Shown: piece after piece, positions 1-13,659 of the stretch
Layout of the letters: each line of letters opens with the position of its first letter
Position numbering within the stretch: the first letter of the stretch is position 1
Assembly (NCBI RefSeq): GCF_910591885.1
Contig: NC_063271.1
Coordinates: 8,115,001 to 8,179,000, forward strand
From: Bombus terrestris
Lineage: Eukaryota > Arthropoda > Insecta > Hymenoptera > Apidae
Length of the DNA stretch: 64,000 bases
Direction: 5' to 3'
Notes under the pieces: generated by a model
The model's input: only the letters and a program-made list of their open reading frames with translations
Told to the model about the DNA's origin: nothing
The model's database searches: none
Program-made: the position numbers and the translations under genes

Positions 1-1500
1 CTGTTTTTCGTATCACGGCGAAATTCTTATGAAAATTCCAAACCCACTCGCACATCTACCATTTGCCATAATCTAATAATACACCTCAATATACTCGTAG
101 TAATTAAAACAATTTCCAAAAAGTTTGCTACAGATCTATCCTTATGAGAATTAATAATACACACGCACTTTCGAAGTAAATTTCGTTACATTGATTTCGG
201 CATATGCATCATTTATATAATCGTGCATTCAATAAAATAGAAGACAATTCGATGGCAAACAGTGATACAGCGAAAAATGGTAAATTTACCAAAAACACGG
301 ACAATGTGCTAAGAGCGTTAAGCACTCATACGCGATAGACGTTTAATGCGAGACAATAATGTCACTCACGGTTGTATCAAGGAGCCGTGCGATGCATTGT
401 GGCAGCATCTTACAGCAGTCGCTGTGGTTCTCCAAGATTAACAGTGTAACATGCTAATTAGGACTCTCGCGTCGAGAAGTCCAGTTTAGTCTTGGTAAGC
501 GATTCGCTCTGTCTTCGGACATTGCTACGTAACAAGCACGGTTGTATATCAACGGAGACGCTAGAGCACGTACCTAGCTGCACACAATAAGCTATTGTTG
601 TCCCTCCGACGTTACCGTTTCCCCATTTACCGTTCATCGAAGACAAAGCTACCATCAGCCAGCTCTCTCGGCTCCTTGCCGCTCGCGTTTCGCTATTCTC
701 GTCCGCTTATATTCCATCTATCGTTTCTTTTCTCGCTCTAACGTTTCTTCAGTGGATTTCCTTCCCCTTATTTTCTCCTTCCTCGCACTCCACCACCAAG
801 CAGTTATTAATTTTACCCCACTGTGTTTTTTTTTTTTTGTTTCTCCACTTCTTCTAACGTTAAGTTTTTCCCGCTTGTATTCGTACTATGTAGTTTCTCG
901 TTCGTCTTTGCCCCCTCATTTTCCATTAATTTCCTTTTCTTTCGACTATAGCGCAGGCCCATGGCCATCTATCTACTTTGCTCACATTCTTCGTGGCGAT
1001 ATTTGGATTTCCATTGGCTTCTACTCGATAGCCATGTTTGCTTCTGCGTTTTTCCAGGTGTAGGTGGTATCAGGACGATTTTAATTATTATCTTCTTATA
1101 ATTATTAAACTTGTATCCTGCGTTTCATTCTCCAGCCACTTCTTATCGTTCGTATCATTACCTTTATTGAGATATGTATAATTTATGTGCTGGACTAGGT
1201 TAGCCGCGTGGTAGTGATACTCGTGTGTGAATATCAGTATGTGGAAGTATGTGTGTGCGCGACGTCTCGAAAACAAAGGAATGTGAACTGTTTAGTTAAC
1301 AGTCTGGTATGGAAGATGTATATCGATGAATATCTTTGAAATCGTTTATCAAATAAATATATAACTATTCTAATATAAATTCTAAATGTAAATTTAGTAT
1401 TCCTATACCATTATTTCGGCTATTAGGATCCAAAAATTTTAACAACCTCTTCTTAGTAAGATTTTATAAATTGCATATTATCTATCGTACGTAAAATTCT
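1..1500. other. A+T-rich noncoding stretch at window start
   Basis: No recognisable gene. A run of 13 T lies at 826-838. A strong-looking plus-strand splice acceptor (pyrimidine tract ending in CCAG) ends at 1057, but it is followed by GTGTAG and by no extended open frame. On the minus strand an ATG at 655-653 opens a short frame that reaches a CTAG|GTACGT donor-like site with exon end at 574. These are isolated signals and do not make a gene. Confidence 0.5.
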
Positions 1501-1702
1501 AAAATTCTAAAATGTGGACTGGAAAGAAACGTACCTGAACCTATTACACAATCTACTAGTATCCAAGATAAAGTGTACAGTACAGATTGTTACTCTCGCA
1601 AGGGTGTCGGAAAAAGTCGTTAAAAACGTCGAAACACGGAAAAGATGGAATCTGAACCGAAACTCTGCATTGAATCGAAACGCGGTTGGCACTTAAAAGA
1701 GC

Positions 1703-1957
1703 ATGCAGGAAGATTTACCGACGTGCCAGGGAGCAGGTGGGGTTCACTCTAAAAAATTTCTCGATTCATCTTTCACGTCGAAACGCGCACTAAAACATTT
1801 TAGTGCCGTTCGAACGGTGCATGCAACCGGAGGCACACAGGACGACATAGATCTTTCTGAACTGAAGTTTTCGCGCAAGAACAAAGGCAGCGGCCAACCA
1901 AGACTTCGCCCGTTGAATCGGCCAACTTCCTGTAACGCTGTATTTCCGGGACAGGTA
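1703..1957 (+). CDS. candidate short coding exon (unrecognised)
   Basis: An ATG at 1703 opens a frame of 84 codons that runs to CAG at 1952-1954. It is followed at once by GTATAA, which could be a 5' splice site with the in-frame stop TAA (1958-1960) just inside the intron. That layout is expected of a first coding exon, but it also arises by chance. The peptide is basic, mixed in composition, and lacks a signal peptide, membrane segment or known motif. It lies in a locally G+C-richer island (about 1.5-2.1 kb), where stop codons are rarer and open frames are less significant. No acceptor or following exon was found. Function unknown. Confidence 0.2.
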
Positions 1958-1960
1958 TAA

Positions 1961-4900
1961 ATTCAGTTTTTACGATCAGCCGTGTTTAAATTTTGATCGG
2001 ATACCGGACGTAAGTGGATTACGTTACATTACGAACGAAAAGCTCGGCTGGGAATTAAAAGACGTAGAGATACGTGCGCCGTCGAGTGGAGAAACGTTTG
2101 ACACGTTAATACTAAACGTCGTATTAAGAAGATTTATACGTAAAATAATAATTTCTATCTTAGAGAAGCTGTTCAAAATTTCACGTTGCTTCTATTTCAA
2201 TTAATTCAATTTTTTAGCTCCGATTCTGATTTTCCGTTTTTTATATTAAAATGATAATTCGCGATGTAATCTTACAATAGCCGATGTGATTTTCCCTTAC
2301 GTTTAGATGTATTTGTTGATTTGACTATTTAGACGCAGCTCCTTCGAATTTCTTTCTATGTAATTCCATATTTTCCGATTTATTCGTCTTTACGTAAAAC
2401 AAATGAAATTTAATTAAAAGACTTTTGACGTATCGCACAAGCATACGTAACTGTGCGTGAATTATTAAAGATAATTAAAAAGTTGAGAGACGGAAGAATA
2501 TTGCTCATAAGCTCACTGATACACTCGTGATATAATGCTCCTAAAGTTTGAAACAAACTTCTCGAATATATTTTATACAATAACTGGTTTCGTCTTGAAA
2601 ATATTACCCGGAATTAATTGGATTTATACCGCAGATAAAAACAGCTTATTCAATCGTTAATTCGTTAGTCGGCTCATTAAGTGCTCTTTGCGTTCTCTCC
2701 TTTAGCAGTACTTTCTTTCTTTCCGACGCGATGATATTGCTGTAAAATTAAATTACAAGGTAACAACTTCTGTTTCATTCTTTTCGTTTCCTTTATACCA
2801 GATCCTCGCTATGCTTCGTATTAGCTCGCTTCCGTTCGCGTGTACTAGCGCTTTTAATTCTAACATAAAACTCTTGATTAAATCACTTTCATCCAGTCTT
2901 GGTTTTAACTTTTCCACGGGGCTAAATTAAATTTGAGTTTCAATAACATTAGATTTAAGGATATTCTTTTTCTAGATTGAGGAAAAAAGGGAAGAAAAAA
3001 TAGCCTGATACATTAATTACATTTCAATTCGATCTTTATTCCGAATGCTCTCGTTTCATTTGTGTCTATGGAACGCGTATTTCGCAGCCGATGAAATTAG
3101 TTTTTTCATTATTAAGAGCACATTCTCAATAATTAGCAGGAAAGTGATTAAATTCGAACTTCTCCTTTTGCTTTCTTTCATCTACGATTTTTAATTCCCG
3201 CGCGTGTTCTCTCAGATTAGTTTATATCTCACGAGGCGAAATGCACGTCTCTAAATACGAATACTATTCTATCTATCATACTCGTAATTAATTTATCATG
3301 GCCGCGAGTAAATTTCCTGGTCGTTCGAATAATCCGTAGTTAACATTCATGGTAAATTTTCATAATAATCTTATGTAATTTATAATTTTAATGCTTTTGT
3401 CGGCCAAAAAATAATTTTTATGCCAAACGAAACTCTCGTTCTCAGTCTAGAGGTATTTATATTATTACCGAATCTACGAAACGTTAAAATCGTTATCCAT
3501 TAAATTTAATTATCCCATTATTTTTCGACATCATTTTCCAGCATACTGTTAACCGCAATATTCCACTTTAGTGGTACACTTGCAGCATTTCCGTCCTTTC
3601 ACGAAACGTGTCGAAAATGACAACGTGAGTTCGCGCTCGCCATCCATATGCAGATGCGCTAGTTACAATAAATAGTAACCAGAAGATAGTCCTAGATATA
3701 ATCGATGCATTTAATCGATAGGTTTAAGATATTCTTTTGTTTTTATCCGTAGTCTATGTAAGAAATTGCAATGAAGGTTTTTCGGCTGAGAACGGTGTGA
3801 TAGATCTATCCAAAGAATAAAATAATATCTATTGTGATCCTACCACTAAATACAGAAATAATACAAGAACAAAATGTATACGGCATATATATATCCCAAT
3901 AAATGTGCGAGATAAATTCAGTATATTTATATTAGAGTACAAGCATACTTGTATGGTCTTATCAAATTTTCCTGTTAACATACAATTATTTAATTACGTT
4001 CTCGATTAGTGCGCGTTCCTTTAGCCCCCCTCATTAACCTAATTAGCAACGATCGCGGAATTCCTACTTTAGGATTGCTCTTTCTTATCTTAACTCGTCC
4101 CACAATCTTACTTTTGTTCAACAGAGCTATACACGTAATATTCCCAAGCGATCGATGCGAGAGCAAGGCACTTCGGCTTTCTAATGCTTCCTCGTCCGAA
4201 ACATTCCCAAACCGACCACGTGCAACGCGTCCATTTCACGCTCCATTTATGCAAACGGAGCCGGGACACGATGACGATAGTGACCCAGAACGATCGCGCG
4301 GAATTACGTGATACTGCATAATTCAATATGATTTAATACGTCGATGTAAATTTCAAAAGATCTCTCGCCGCTTCGGCGATGACACAGCCGGCTTACGTGC
4401 TCACACATGCAACGACGGCCGCGCATTTTCAACGATCAAATCGGATTCCAGCGACGACTCGCGAGAGTTTGCCGCGCGCAATCGCTTACGCTCGTTTATA
4501 GCTCGCTCCCTCCTCGATGCTTCCTCTTTTCCTCCTCGTTCTGGCTCCGAGCGTTCGTCCCCCTTCTTCCCGTTTTTCCAACCTCTCGTTCCTTTTTCCG
4601 GTTTTTCCGAGTGGACTATTAAAGCCCCGCTGCTTTAAATCGAGTTTGTAAACTCGAATTCGCGAATACCGGAGCCGTAGGATAAATAGCGTAGCTGAAC
4701 CGGCGATGCTCAGGCAATTGGCGTGAATCTCAACGACGGCGTTTTCCTTTATTTTTTAAGAGCACAAGTTTCATTTTGTAATTAGTGTACGCTTAAAAAG
4801 TGCGATTAGTTGAATCGCGGGTAATTTTCTCGAATGCTATCGAAGATGGGAAAGAAGAAAGGTCAAAGACTTTGGGATTTGGCGGAATGCTTATGCAAAG

Positions 4901-5026
4901 AAGAAGGAAGCATTTCATCGACGCAGCGTAAAACTCAGAAGTTTGCTTTCTGGTTTGTCAGAAATATTCCACGTATCTGTTTTTTAATTCCAATGTACAA
5001 TCCACGTCTTTTGGAGTGGATCCATG
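1961..5026. other. spacer with a G+C-richer island at 4.0-4.8 kb
   Basis: No recognisable coding sequence. Most of the stretch is A+T-rich with many homeodomain-core-like TAAT strings, as expected by chance at this composition. The G+C rises from about 4010 to 4800, where short frames occur on both strands, and none has splice context or a known motif. The short plus-strand frame ending at 5070 takes its last residues from the MITE terminal repeat, so it is not a gene. Confidence 0.5.
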
Positions 5027-5028
5027 TA

Positions 5029-5209
5029 TTAGGTTGTCCGAAAAGTTTCTTTCGTTTTACGACGAAATAATAGATTCACAACGTTTTTTGTTTTATATTA
5101 TTTTGTTGAATTACGTACGATCCATTTTGTTCTGTTGAGGTAAACACCGCGACATTTCACAGACTTGGTTTCACGTTTGCGGAAGAAAGACACTTTCCGG
5201 ACAACCTAA
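5029..5209. mobile_element. mariner-type MITE with TA target duplication
   Basis: A 181-bp non-autonomous element. The left terminal inverted repeat (5029-5053) begins TTAGGTTGTCCGAAAAGT. The right end (5185-5209), read on the minus strand, begins TTAGGTTGTCCGGAAAGT. The outer 25 bp match at 23 positions. A TA dinucleotide flanks each end (5027-5028 and 5210-5211), which is the target duplication of the Tc1/mariner superfamily. The interior is A+T-rich and has no transposase frame, so it could move only with enzyme supplied in trans. Terminal repeats of about this length that start TTAGGTTG are typical of mariner elements in insects. The parent family cannot be named from sequence alone. The high similarity of the two ends suggests modest age. 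Confidence 0.85.
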
Positions 5210-5211
5210 TA

Positions 5212-8200
5212 TATCTTCAAATATTTTTTCCACGTGTCTTATTAAATATTCCTTCCAAATATTTCTTTCTAATTAATCATAACTATCGTTATGTTAGCCG
5301 TAATCACTGTAGCTTCGTTATTTTTCGATTTCACGATAATTATATTGAGGGTGTACTACGTATTCAAATTCAAATTTTGACGAATACAACTAAGCAAATA
5401 GAACCTAAACAGAGATTGGTTTCATCGTTTAAATATCGTCATAGATGCTTCACATTGAATAATTCGTATATTCTCGCGCAACACATACGTTCTTTGCTCT
5501 TTCGAGCAAAATTTCTCTCATTGTCGAATATGGTTTGAATAATTATTCTAACTATTATTCGGTAGAATTATGCAGAAGGTGCAGTGTTGAAAAAAGAAAC
5601 AGTTAATGACCGCAATTATGAACCTATGTTTAAACACGATTATCCGTAATCAGACGCAATTCTAATTGGAAAGTCGGTCTTAGAAGCAATCAAGCTTCGA
5701 GCAATCTCCACTCAATTTAGTCCATATCCAAGACCTTTAATCAGTGCAGCGAGCAATTATACTTAACAATTGCAAGAGCATGATAACTGTTATCTAACTA
5801 TAACGATATATGTTTATGGTTAAAGCAAACACGTAGCGGACTCCATAAATTACGAAAGATTTAAACACAACCATCGCTCGTACAATATTTAAAATTACAG
5901 TTATCTGTAATTATATTTACCGTAATCTTAACGAAAGGTATATCGTAAATTAAAAATTACAATTCGAAACACGTAGCCGGAAAAAATTCATGGCAATTAC
6001 ATTTCTCGTAGTGTAAACCTTTTTAAATCCAGCAATAAATTAAAACGCGAAACAAGCGGATTAACCGGCAGAATTAGGTGGTTCACGTTTAAAGGTGTTT
6101 GTTTTATCAGTAACATTATTTTTCGTGCGAGCAAAATGCTGTGAAATTTCGTAACTCGACGCCAGATAACGCAACAGAGAAAGGCAGCGGGAAGGAAACA
6201 ACATATCAAAAAGAACAATAACAGAACGAGATAAAACTTTTTCAAGCTGCACCTGCACCAGCAGTGAAAATTTACTGAAACGTGTTAAAATATTACTTTC
6301 TTGAATTGGAAAATTATTTAAAGATCGTACAACTCCGAAACGATATAGTATTTAACGATATCATATTTTCATGTTTCTGGATACTAAAAACGTTCTCTTT
6401 ACAAATAAAATCATGCTGAGAGGAATGTGAAGGGGAGTGGAGGAACTATGTTGGAAAATACACGCTTATTATCCACTTCCCTTTACACAGATTCGACTAA
6501 GATTAAGATTAAAAATTAAGTTTTATAAGTAAAAATGTGTGTTAATGATTTACTGTTGCCTTATGAACATCGCGCTTAAAAAATCGTGAAACATGGAAAT
6601 AGAGAAATTCACTATTTCAATATTACAATGGGAACAATAGTTAACAACATTCTCGCAATTATTAAATTTCGAAAATGTTTCTAACATTGCTCCGCTTAAT
6701 AAAGTGGGATTTAATTATTACACGTGAAATGAAAAGTAACTTAAAGGTGAAACAAAATATAAGATTTGAATAAAGAAAGAAATTAAAAAAAAAAAAAAGG
6801 AATCGAGTTATAAATGTAACAAAATTTTTCTCTACGTTCCTATCAAAGTGATGCAAAATAATCGAAATACGATATTAAAAGTTTCTTCGAGCAAAACGTA
6901 CTTGTATGAATATTATACAAAAGTGTGTTCGAATTTTCTACTTTCGAAATATTGGAAATCTTTGAACCGAACGAAATAACAATTTTCACTGATTACACGT
7001 TGCTTCCTCTGGAGGGAAACATCCAGAGATATATTGCAATGGGATAATATATGCCAACAATCGTACAGAAACGCGTTAATGGCCTACGAGAAATGTATTA
7101 GGTGACAGATATAAGTGCCTGGGAAATGAGGTTCGCGGGATTTACGACGTCGCGATTATCGTTTCCCATCCTTTGCCCCTAATTTACGACTATTCGATGC
7201 CTGTAAATCGCTACGAAAATCTTTCTCGAATTCCTTCGGGAACGAAAATCTCCCAAGGTACCATTAAGCTCACCAATATGCAATCAGCGGTTTCGTTTTC
7301 GGGTGATTGAAGACACTAATGCTAAATCGAAGTTACGTAATACGTGGTGAATACGAGAATAAACGATATAAATGGAGAAACTATTGAAAATTGTCAACGG
7401 TAGCGTATAATAAATAAATTATATCTTTTTACATAAATTAATTCTTGTTACGTGTAAGTAGGTGTATAAATACGGCCATTACCACGATTTATGTACGATA
7501 CGGTGTACGACACATGTACAATACGGATCGTACGTAGATCTAACAGGACGTACGTGTATAACAAAGTCAAAAGTTATTTCTTAAATTCGTTTCCCATACG
7601 AATGTATAAGGAATGTGCAAAATGTCAAAGAAAAAGAGTCTCTTGTGAAAAAAAATATGCTTCTAACAAGGATAACAAGAGGAAGAACGGGTTGTTTTAT
7701 TTAATTCTTACGGTCAGTAATTAAGACTAGTTAAAATTTATCGAACAAAGATATCTCGATAATGGAAACGAAAAATAACTTCTCTCATTTCCAAGCGGAA
7801 TTAGTAGAAGGTGAACGTGATTAATCTTTCTCCTTTCTTCTCTATTCTATTCAATTTTTTATTCAACAGATCATTCAATTTTATTTGATAGAAACCAGAG
7901 AAAGAAATGGATACTATTTTCTTGAAAATAAATAATGCAGGACAAAACTGTAATCTTACAGTCATTCGGACTAACGACGTTCACATTGTATAATTGTCCA
8001 AAGCTCTTTAAAATGCTGCACGTTCCTATCTTCAACGATGCCATCTTCTCTCGAAAGGTTAAGAATTTCATGTAAAGAAAAAAAATCTCAGATCACATCG
8101 TACAAAGTTAAAAGAAAATAAAACAACTTCGAGTTCAACAGCCTATAAGTTTAATAGCGTTAGCAAAATATAAGCGCAAAAGTGCGTGTCAGACGAGGGG

Positions 8201-8240
8201 AACAGCTTTTATCGCCAGCCAGATAGGTAGAAATTCTTTT
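5212..8240. other. A+T-rich spacer, no gene seen
   Basis: No supported gene or RNA. A poly-A tract lies at about 6787-6798. A small perfect inverted repeat (CTCTGGA at 7007-7013, TCCAGAG at 7022-7028) has an 8-nt loop. The ATG frame at about 7491-7724 carries a single CxxC pair, which is not enough for a zinc-finger call. Confidence 0.5.
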
Positions 8241-8242
8241 CG

Positions 8243-8266
8243 CGAAAGTTCTGCCTGGAACTTTCG
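8243..8266. repeat. perfect 9-bp hairpin (CGAAAGTTC / GAACTTTCG)
   Basis: The arm CGAAAGTTC (8243-8251) and the arm GAACTTTCG (8258-8266) are exact reverse complements separated by the 6-nt loop TGCCTG. The CTTTCG core recurs at 8283-8288. There is no U-run after it and no coding gene beside it, so a terminator role is not indicated. It could be an inverted protein-binding site or a short RNA stem. Confidence 0.5.
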
Positions 8267-9689
8267 TTGGGAAGCGCAAAGCACTTTCGGCAGCTAAAAT
8301 ATCCTTGGAGAAAACGCGGATCGTTATATCAGACAATATGCAGGCTACGTATTGCCTTGAGAAATTTGTAGAAACTTTCGATAGTTGTGTACGTTGGTGG
8401 TGGACGGGGTAAAAACGAGCGACGAGCCTTCATATAGCAAAACTTGGCCGACGTTGGCACGTATCGAGGATAAACTTATCGACATCGATTGGAGCCAACC
8501 ATCGCGAGACTCGTCCTTTAATTTTGGATAACTTTTCGAACGGCGATTTGGCGTCAATCGGGTTAAAAACTGCTCGATGTGACGTTCTGTAATTTGATTC
8601 GATTTATAAATGTTATATTCAATTTATGGACTTTATCAGATTTTAATCAACTTGTTATTTCTGATACGATGTATCGTCCGAGGCTTTGACTATACCCGGT
8701 TGGGGTCTTTTAAAAAACATTTTTCGGAAAAAATCGCATTCGTTTCTTGAAAATTAGAAATTGTCAGAAAATCAGAACTGTCCAATTGAAAGTAATGCAC
8801 GACTAATTAAAAAAATTAAACATAGCTACTGAATTACATTAATTTGGGAATTAATAATAATATCAAAAATGTTGACTTTACCGAGACACAGAAATAACCA
8901 AACAATGAGAGAAAGAGAGAGGGGGAGAGTGCATGTGCTCTGACAATTTCAAAAGACTTAAAATAATCCTCATGAGAGACAAATATCGTTATCAAAATTG
9001 TAACGTTTAAATGGGAACATACTCTGCAAAATATTTTGGGAATCTGAGCGGTTTTTGAACGCGACAGCAAGGAGCAACATCGCGTGTAAATTGACATGCC
9101 GGTGGAAAAATGTTTCGAGAAACGGCAACGCCTTTCGAAGAGGCTGGCAACTGTGAAACACATAATCTCCAGTTATCCCTTATCTCATCCCCGAGGCGAT
9201 AAAACGCCGGTACGAACGGTTCTGCGATGTTCTCGCGAAGACGCCGGCATTCTCACGAATTTACGAGCGTGTCTCGCTGCTCACGAATCAGCCTTAGCAA
9301 AATCTATGATTGCTACGTGACGGAAAATTAACGCGGTAAAATACTTGCGTAAAATTTTGACCCAGAAAGAGGAAGATCGCGAAAGAATTTCAGCTTTGAT
9401 ACAAGTATAAAGAACGTAATTCTAAAGAAACAACGAACAATCTTTTTAATAAATCACACTCGAGATAATTGACCTTTTAAATTGCTAATTACATTTGTTT
9501 TCCCCATCGAAGATTATTTCGGAACAGGAACTTCGAAAATAAGATATTGCTCGAATCGTGCAAAGAAATATACTCTTACAATATCTTTTTTCTTTCTGAT
9601 TTTTTAATATTGCGACGATAACGATGAACAAAGAGCCATAATACCGCTAAACGCACTCTCTTAATCCTGCTTAAATATGCACTGTTAGT

Positions 9690-10100
9690 TCACGTTGCGA
9701 GCGAGCGCAGAAATAATTGATACGACAGTGGGAATGGGCCATAGGGCCGAGAGAATGGTCAGAATAGGTCAGAAATCGCGAATCAGACAAGGCTTTAAAC
9801 TAATCCTGGGGAACTTTCCCAAGTCGATTGTACAGGTCGAGAGGTTTCCTAGGGGGTTACCTTAAGATATCAGCAGCTAATGATCCACCGTGGCCTGTGC
9901 ATGTAATTAATGCGAGGCCATGTGAAACGGATTTGCAGGGGCCGGCCGGTTGCTGCGTGTATAAGCCTCGCTAAGGAACTCTATGAATAGAAGTCTCGTC
10001 CAACTTCATGAGCTGAAATCTAGCGAAGGAGGACTTGGAGGATTAATTACTTTCAGCGAACTTGTTCTTTCTTCGCGGCAATCGCAATCCCTCGTGATCG
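9690..10100. promoter_or_regulatory. candidate cis-regulatory block
   Basis: A mixed-composition stretch without open frames between A+T-rich spacers. It contains a TAATTAAT homeodomain-type core near 9904-9911, a CTAATGATCC string near 9877, and G+C-rich words such as GGGGCCGGCCGG near 9938. The density of non-repetitive, balanced-composition words resembles conserved noncoding DNA near developmental genes. This is a visual judgement; conservation was not tested. Confidence 0.25.
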
Positions 10101-11857
10101 TATTCCGTCTCGTGACAAACGTCACGCTGGTCATTACTGCGACTTGAAGGGACTCAAGCTTAGTGACAAACGAAGACTATGTTTGTCGAGCAATTTCCAC
10201 GTAATGCCATGGTTCCATCGATGTGTTTATTTAGCAACTAAAATTAGTTCGCTGACAGATGTACAAGAAAACAGAGATTCTTATCGATTAAGTGGTTTTA
10301 GCTTAAAGTTCTTTGAATTGAAAATTGGCTAGGTCCCATTGAAACGATGAAAATTGCCTCTGGAATAAATCTTTTGTTCGACAACGAAAGGAATATTTAC
10401 AGTGAGTTTAATTTCTCATCCATCTTCGTTTCAGATAATTGTAGCTTTGATAAATTTTCTATTGTTAACTCAATAACTTTGCCTCGTTTCTTTCGCTTAC
10501 TTTTGCATATATGAAAATAAACGAATTTATTAATACAGAATGAATATTTTCATAATTCGATATAATGAAACTACTCTCTTCACGGGAAAAGCTTGGCAAT
10601 ACACAAATCGATCGATTAGAAGCAAATTGATGTGCATCTTTTTGTAACAAGTAGAAGAGAGATTCTCTTTAACAATTTGATAGACGAGTAGAACGGTTTC
10701 AGGCAATATGTGACTTGTCATTTAACTTTCTCGATTGCTGTTCCGTAATGTTTGTCCACCTAAATTTGCAGAATGAAATATCGTATCCAATTTATCGTTC
10801 CGCCCTTGCCAACCATGATCGCAATTATGGTTTTTGCTACGATATATTAAGCGTTCCTCATGAACGAGTTTCTTGCTGCGAAGTTCTGCGAGAGTTTGCG
10901 AAGTAATATGACGATCGGTCACCCTGACGATTAATTAAACACGCATAGTTGTTTAATGACAAAGTTAGCACACTTGCAAGATCCTCAACCTGATAATATT
11001 ACGAAATTTCATGCAACAAAGTCGTTTTTGTAATTAATATTTAATAAAACTATTGCCCTTTAATCGAACACAGTTTATTTCATATTTCATGAATATCTCA
11101 TAAATAGATAATAAGTAAATTAAACAGAAAAAAGAAGGTCTTTGTACGGTACACGTGAAATAATTCGTATAATTGGAATAATGAAATTCTGCTTTTTCCA
11201 CGATAAAAGAAAAAAGTCAAATCTTATGATATATCATGTTTATCCCAGACAGAGGAATTTGAAATTAATATTTGAGAAATTTTCCACCGAAAAATTAATT
11301 TACTACATGAAATAAAATAATAGAAAATAATAAAACGGGGAAAGATTGAACTAATTAAAATGTATATAAATAAATTCTCATCTTTCTCGATATCATCAGT
11401 TTTTGTTAATTCCGGCGCCACTGAAAATTCCAAATCTTATCTTTCCGTTTATTAAAACCGACGAAGAGAATAAAATCTCTAAGAAACTAGATTGCGGGAT
11501 AACTTTCGAAATAAATTCCTCGCAAGGAGCAACTAAAAAAAATCACTTTATTCTTAGGTAAAACTTACATCTAACTTTTAAAATGCGGAACTTTAGTTTT
11601 TAAGCGTTTCCCGCGAACTACTTTAGTGGTAATATTAATTACGAAACAATTTTCCTAAACCTTTACGAAACTTACGATATTTCAAAGTGCAATTAAAATA
11701 TATTCAAATTTTTCGTTCTGGCATCTTCTTTCTCGCGAAGAAGTAGCAGAAAAACAGCAAACTAAGAATTACTAATTTATCTGGTATTTCTTAACATTGG
11801 ACTCGCTGGAAATCAAGAATCTCAAAAAAAAATCTCCTGGAAGAAACAAGTAAATAA

Positions 11858-11895
11858 CTTTCTTCTTCTTCTTCTTCTTCTTCTACTTCTTCTTC
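11858..11895. repeat. (CTT)n microsatellite
   Basis: Perfect CTT/TTC trinucleotide units run from about 11858 to 11882, then an interruption (TAC) and two more units to 11895. No coding frame is supported through it. Confidence 0.85.
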
Positions 11896-12956
11896 GGCTG
11901 TCAGTACTTTCAATTAACCTTCGTTAAACTTAAAAGTAGTACTACCCAGAGGGTGCAGACAGCAGCCCGGATTATCGATAAAAGTTTAACCAGCAAGGAG
12001 AAACGAAAAGGAGGAAGAAGGTAGCGGAGAGGAAAAACACCGAGTTAATTCTGACTGAATACGCCGTGTTATTATCCGATAATTACAATCGTGTGAAACA
12101 ATACTACGTTTCTTTTGCGTTACGGCCCCTAACGAATCTCAACGATACCTGATTCGATGTAAATCGAACATAGGTGACGTATGATCATACAGCAAGCTGA
12201 TGGAGAAAAAGTTGCATTGCAATGAAGTTTATCGTTAAGTAATAAGTTTCTTTTATAGATCTGGAAATATCGAGAAATAAATTGTCGCTGGCTACGTTTT
12301 AAAAGGAGATCTCTTTTTTTTTAAATTGTTATTTTGAATTTTAAAAACACGAATTTAATTATTGGACAAGGTATAACTATTTTCAATAAACCGTCAGAAA
12401 GTTGTACGATATGATCTCAGAATTTGTTTCAAAAATATAATTAATTCCATTTTCTTTCTTGTTTCTTTTTCTCCATTGCACATTTGAAATCTTACCTATA
12501 ATATCCATGATATTTGTAGGAATGAAACGTAGGTAAATTTGTTCGATGTTGGTTAAAATCATATAGAAAAGTACACGATGGTCACGTTTGAAAATTATTC
12601 TTCATATAAGAATTGAAAAAGTTTAGAGATTAAAATCTTATGCAAGATAATTCGAAGAAACCTGACTGTTCAAAAGCAGAAAGTTCGATAACGCGATTAT
12701 TTCACTTCGCAACACCGGCACCATTTACATACTTTGTACTTACAATATCTCAGAAATGTTGTATTTAATTTAGTTACGTGCTTCTATCCGAACTTTACAC
12801 CAAGTTCAAATTGAATAACCCCTTTCTGTCCATCTTGACTCTTGGTAAAATCTAGTTATTCCATCACTTCGCAACTACAATTCAGAACACGTAGTCTGCA
12901 AAAAGATTCAACATTTCTCATGAAGGATAAAACGTTTATCGAGAAGGTGAAAAAAT

Positions 12957-12979
12957 TTCTCTCTCTCTCTCTTTCTCTC
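12957..12979. repeat. (CT)n microsatellite
   Basis: A CT dinucleotide run of about ten units with one interruption (CTTT). Confidence 0.8.
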
Positions 12980-13659
12980 ACCCATTCTCTTGCAATATCG
13001 TTCAACGTTAAATAATATTTTTGAAACCTATGGAGAATTCAATGGCGTTGTAACAATTTATCGTGGGATCTCATAATTTTCATCTGCGAAATATCTGTAT
13101 GAAGATTGAAATATTCAGGTTGTGATATTAAAATTCTAATATGCAAACATGCATTAAATCATTACTTCATTTATGATAAATATTTCGTGAAGTGGAAATT
13201 GGTAATATCCTCGAATAAATAGAACAATATTTAATTACGTTCATAAATTATAAAATTCAATTACATTTATCGAAAAGGGACTTGAACTAATTTCCGAAAG
13301 CTTCAGATTAAAGCATAATTTTATTTCCGTCTAAATTATACACACTTCATTTATTCGAACATATTGGTGAACAAAGCGATTGAGATAATTCGATCAATTC
13401 GTACAATGAAAGTTGATCAATTTCTCTCGTTACACGACTAACTTTTAGTATTGAAATTTATATTCGGATAACTCTGCGTGACTTAAATGCATATATATAC
13501 ATTTTTACATTTATCCGCTTACTAACGTAATTCTTTCTAAATATCGACAAGCTAAAAATTACATTAAAGTTAAAAGACTTTTTAAACTGGTCTGCACATA
13601 TGATTTTATAAAGTTTATGGATCTTGCGAAACTCTGTTTTAAGTTTCATAAAATTGTCT

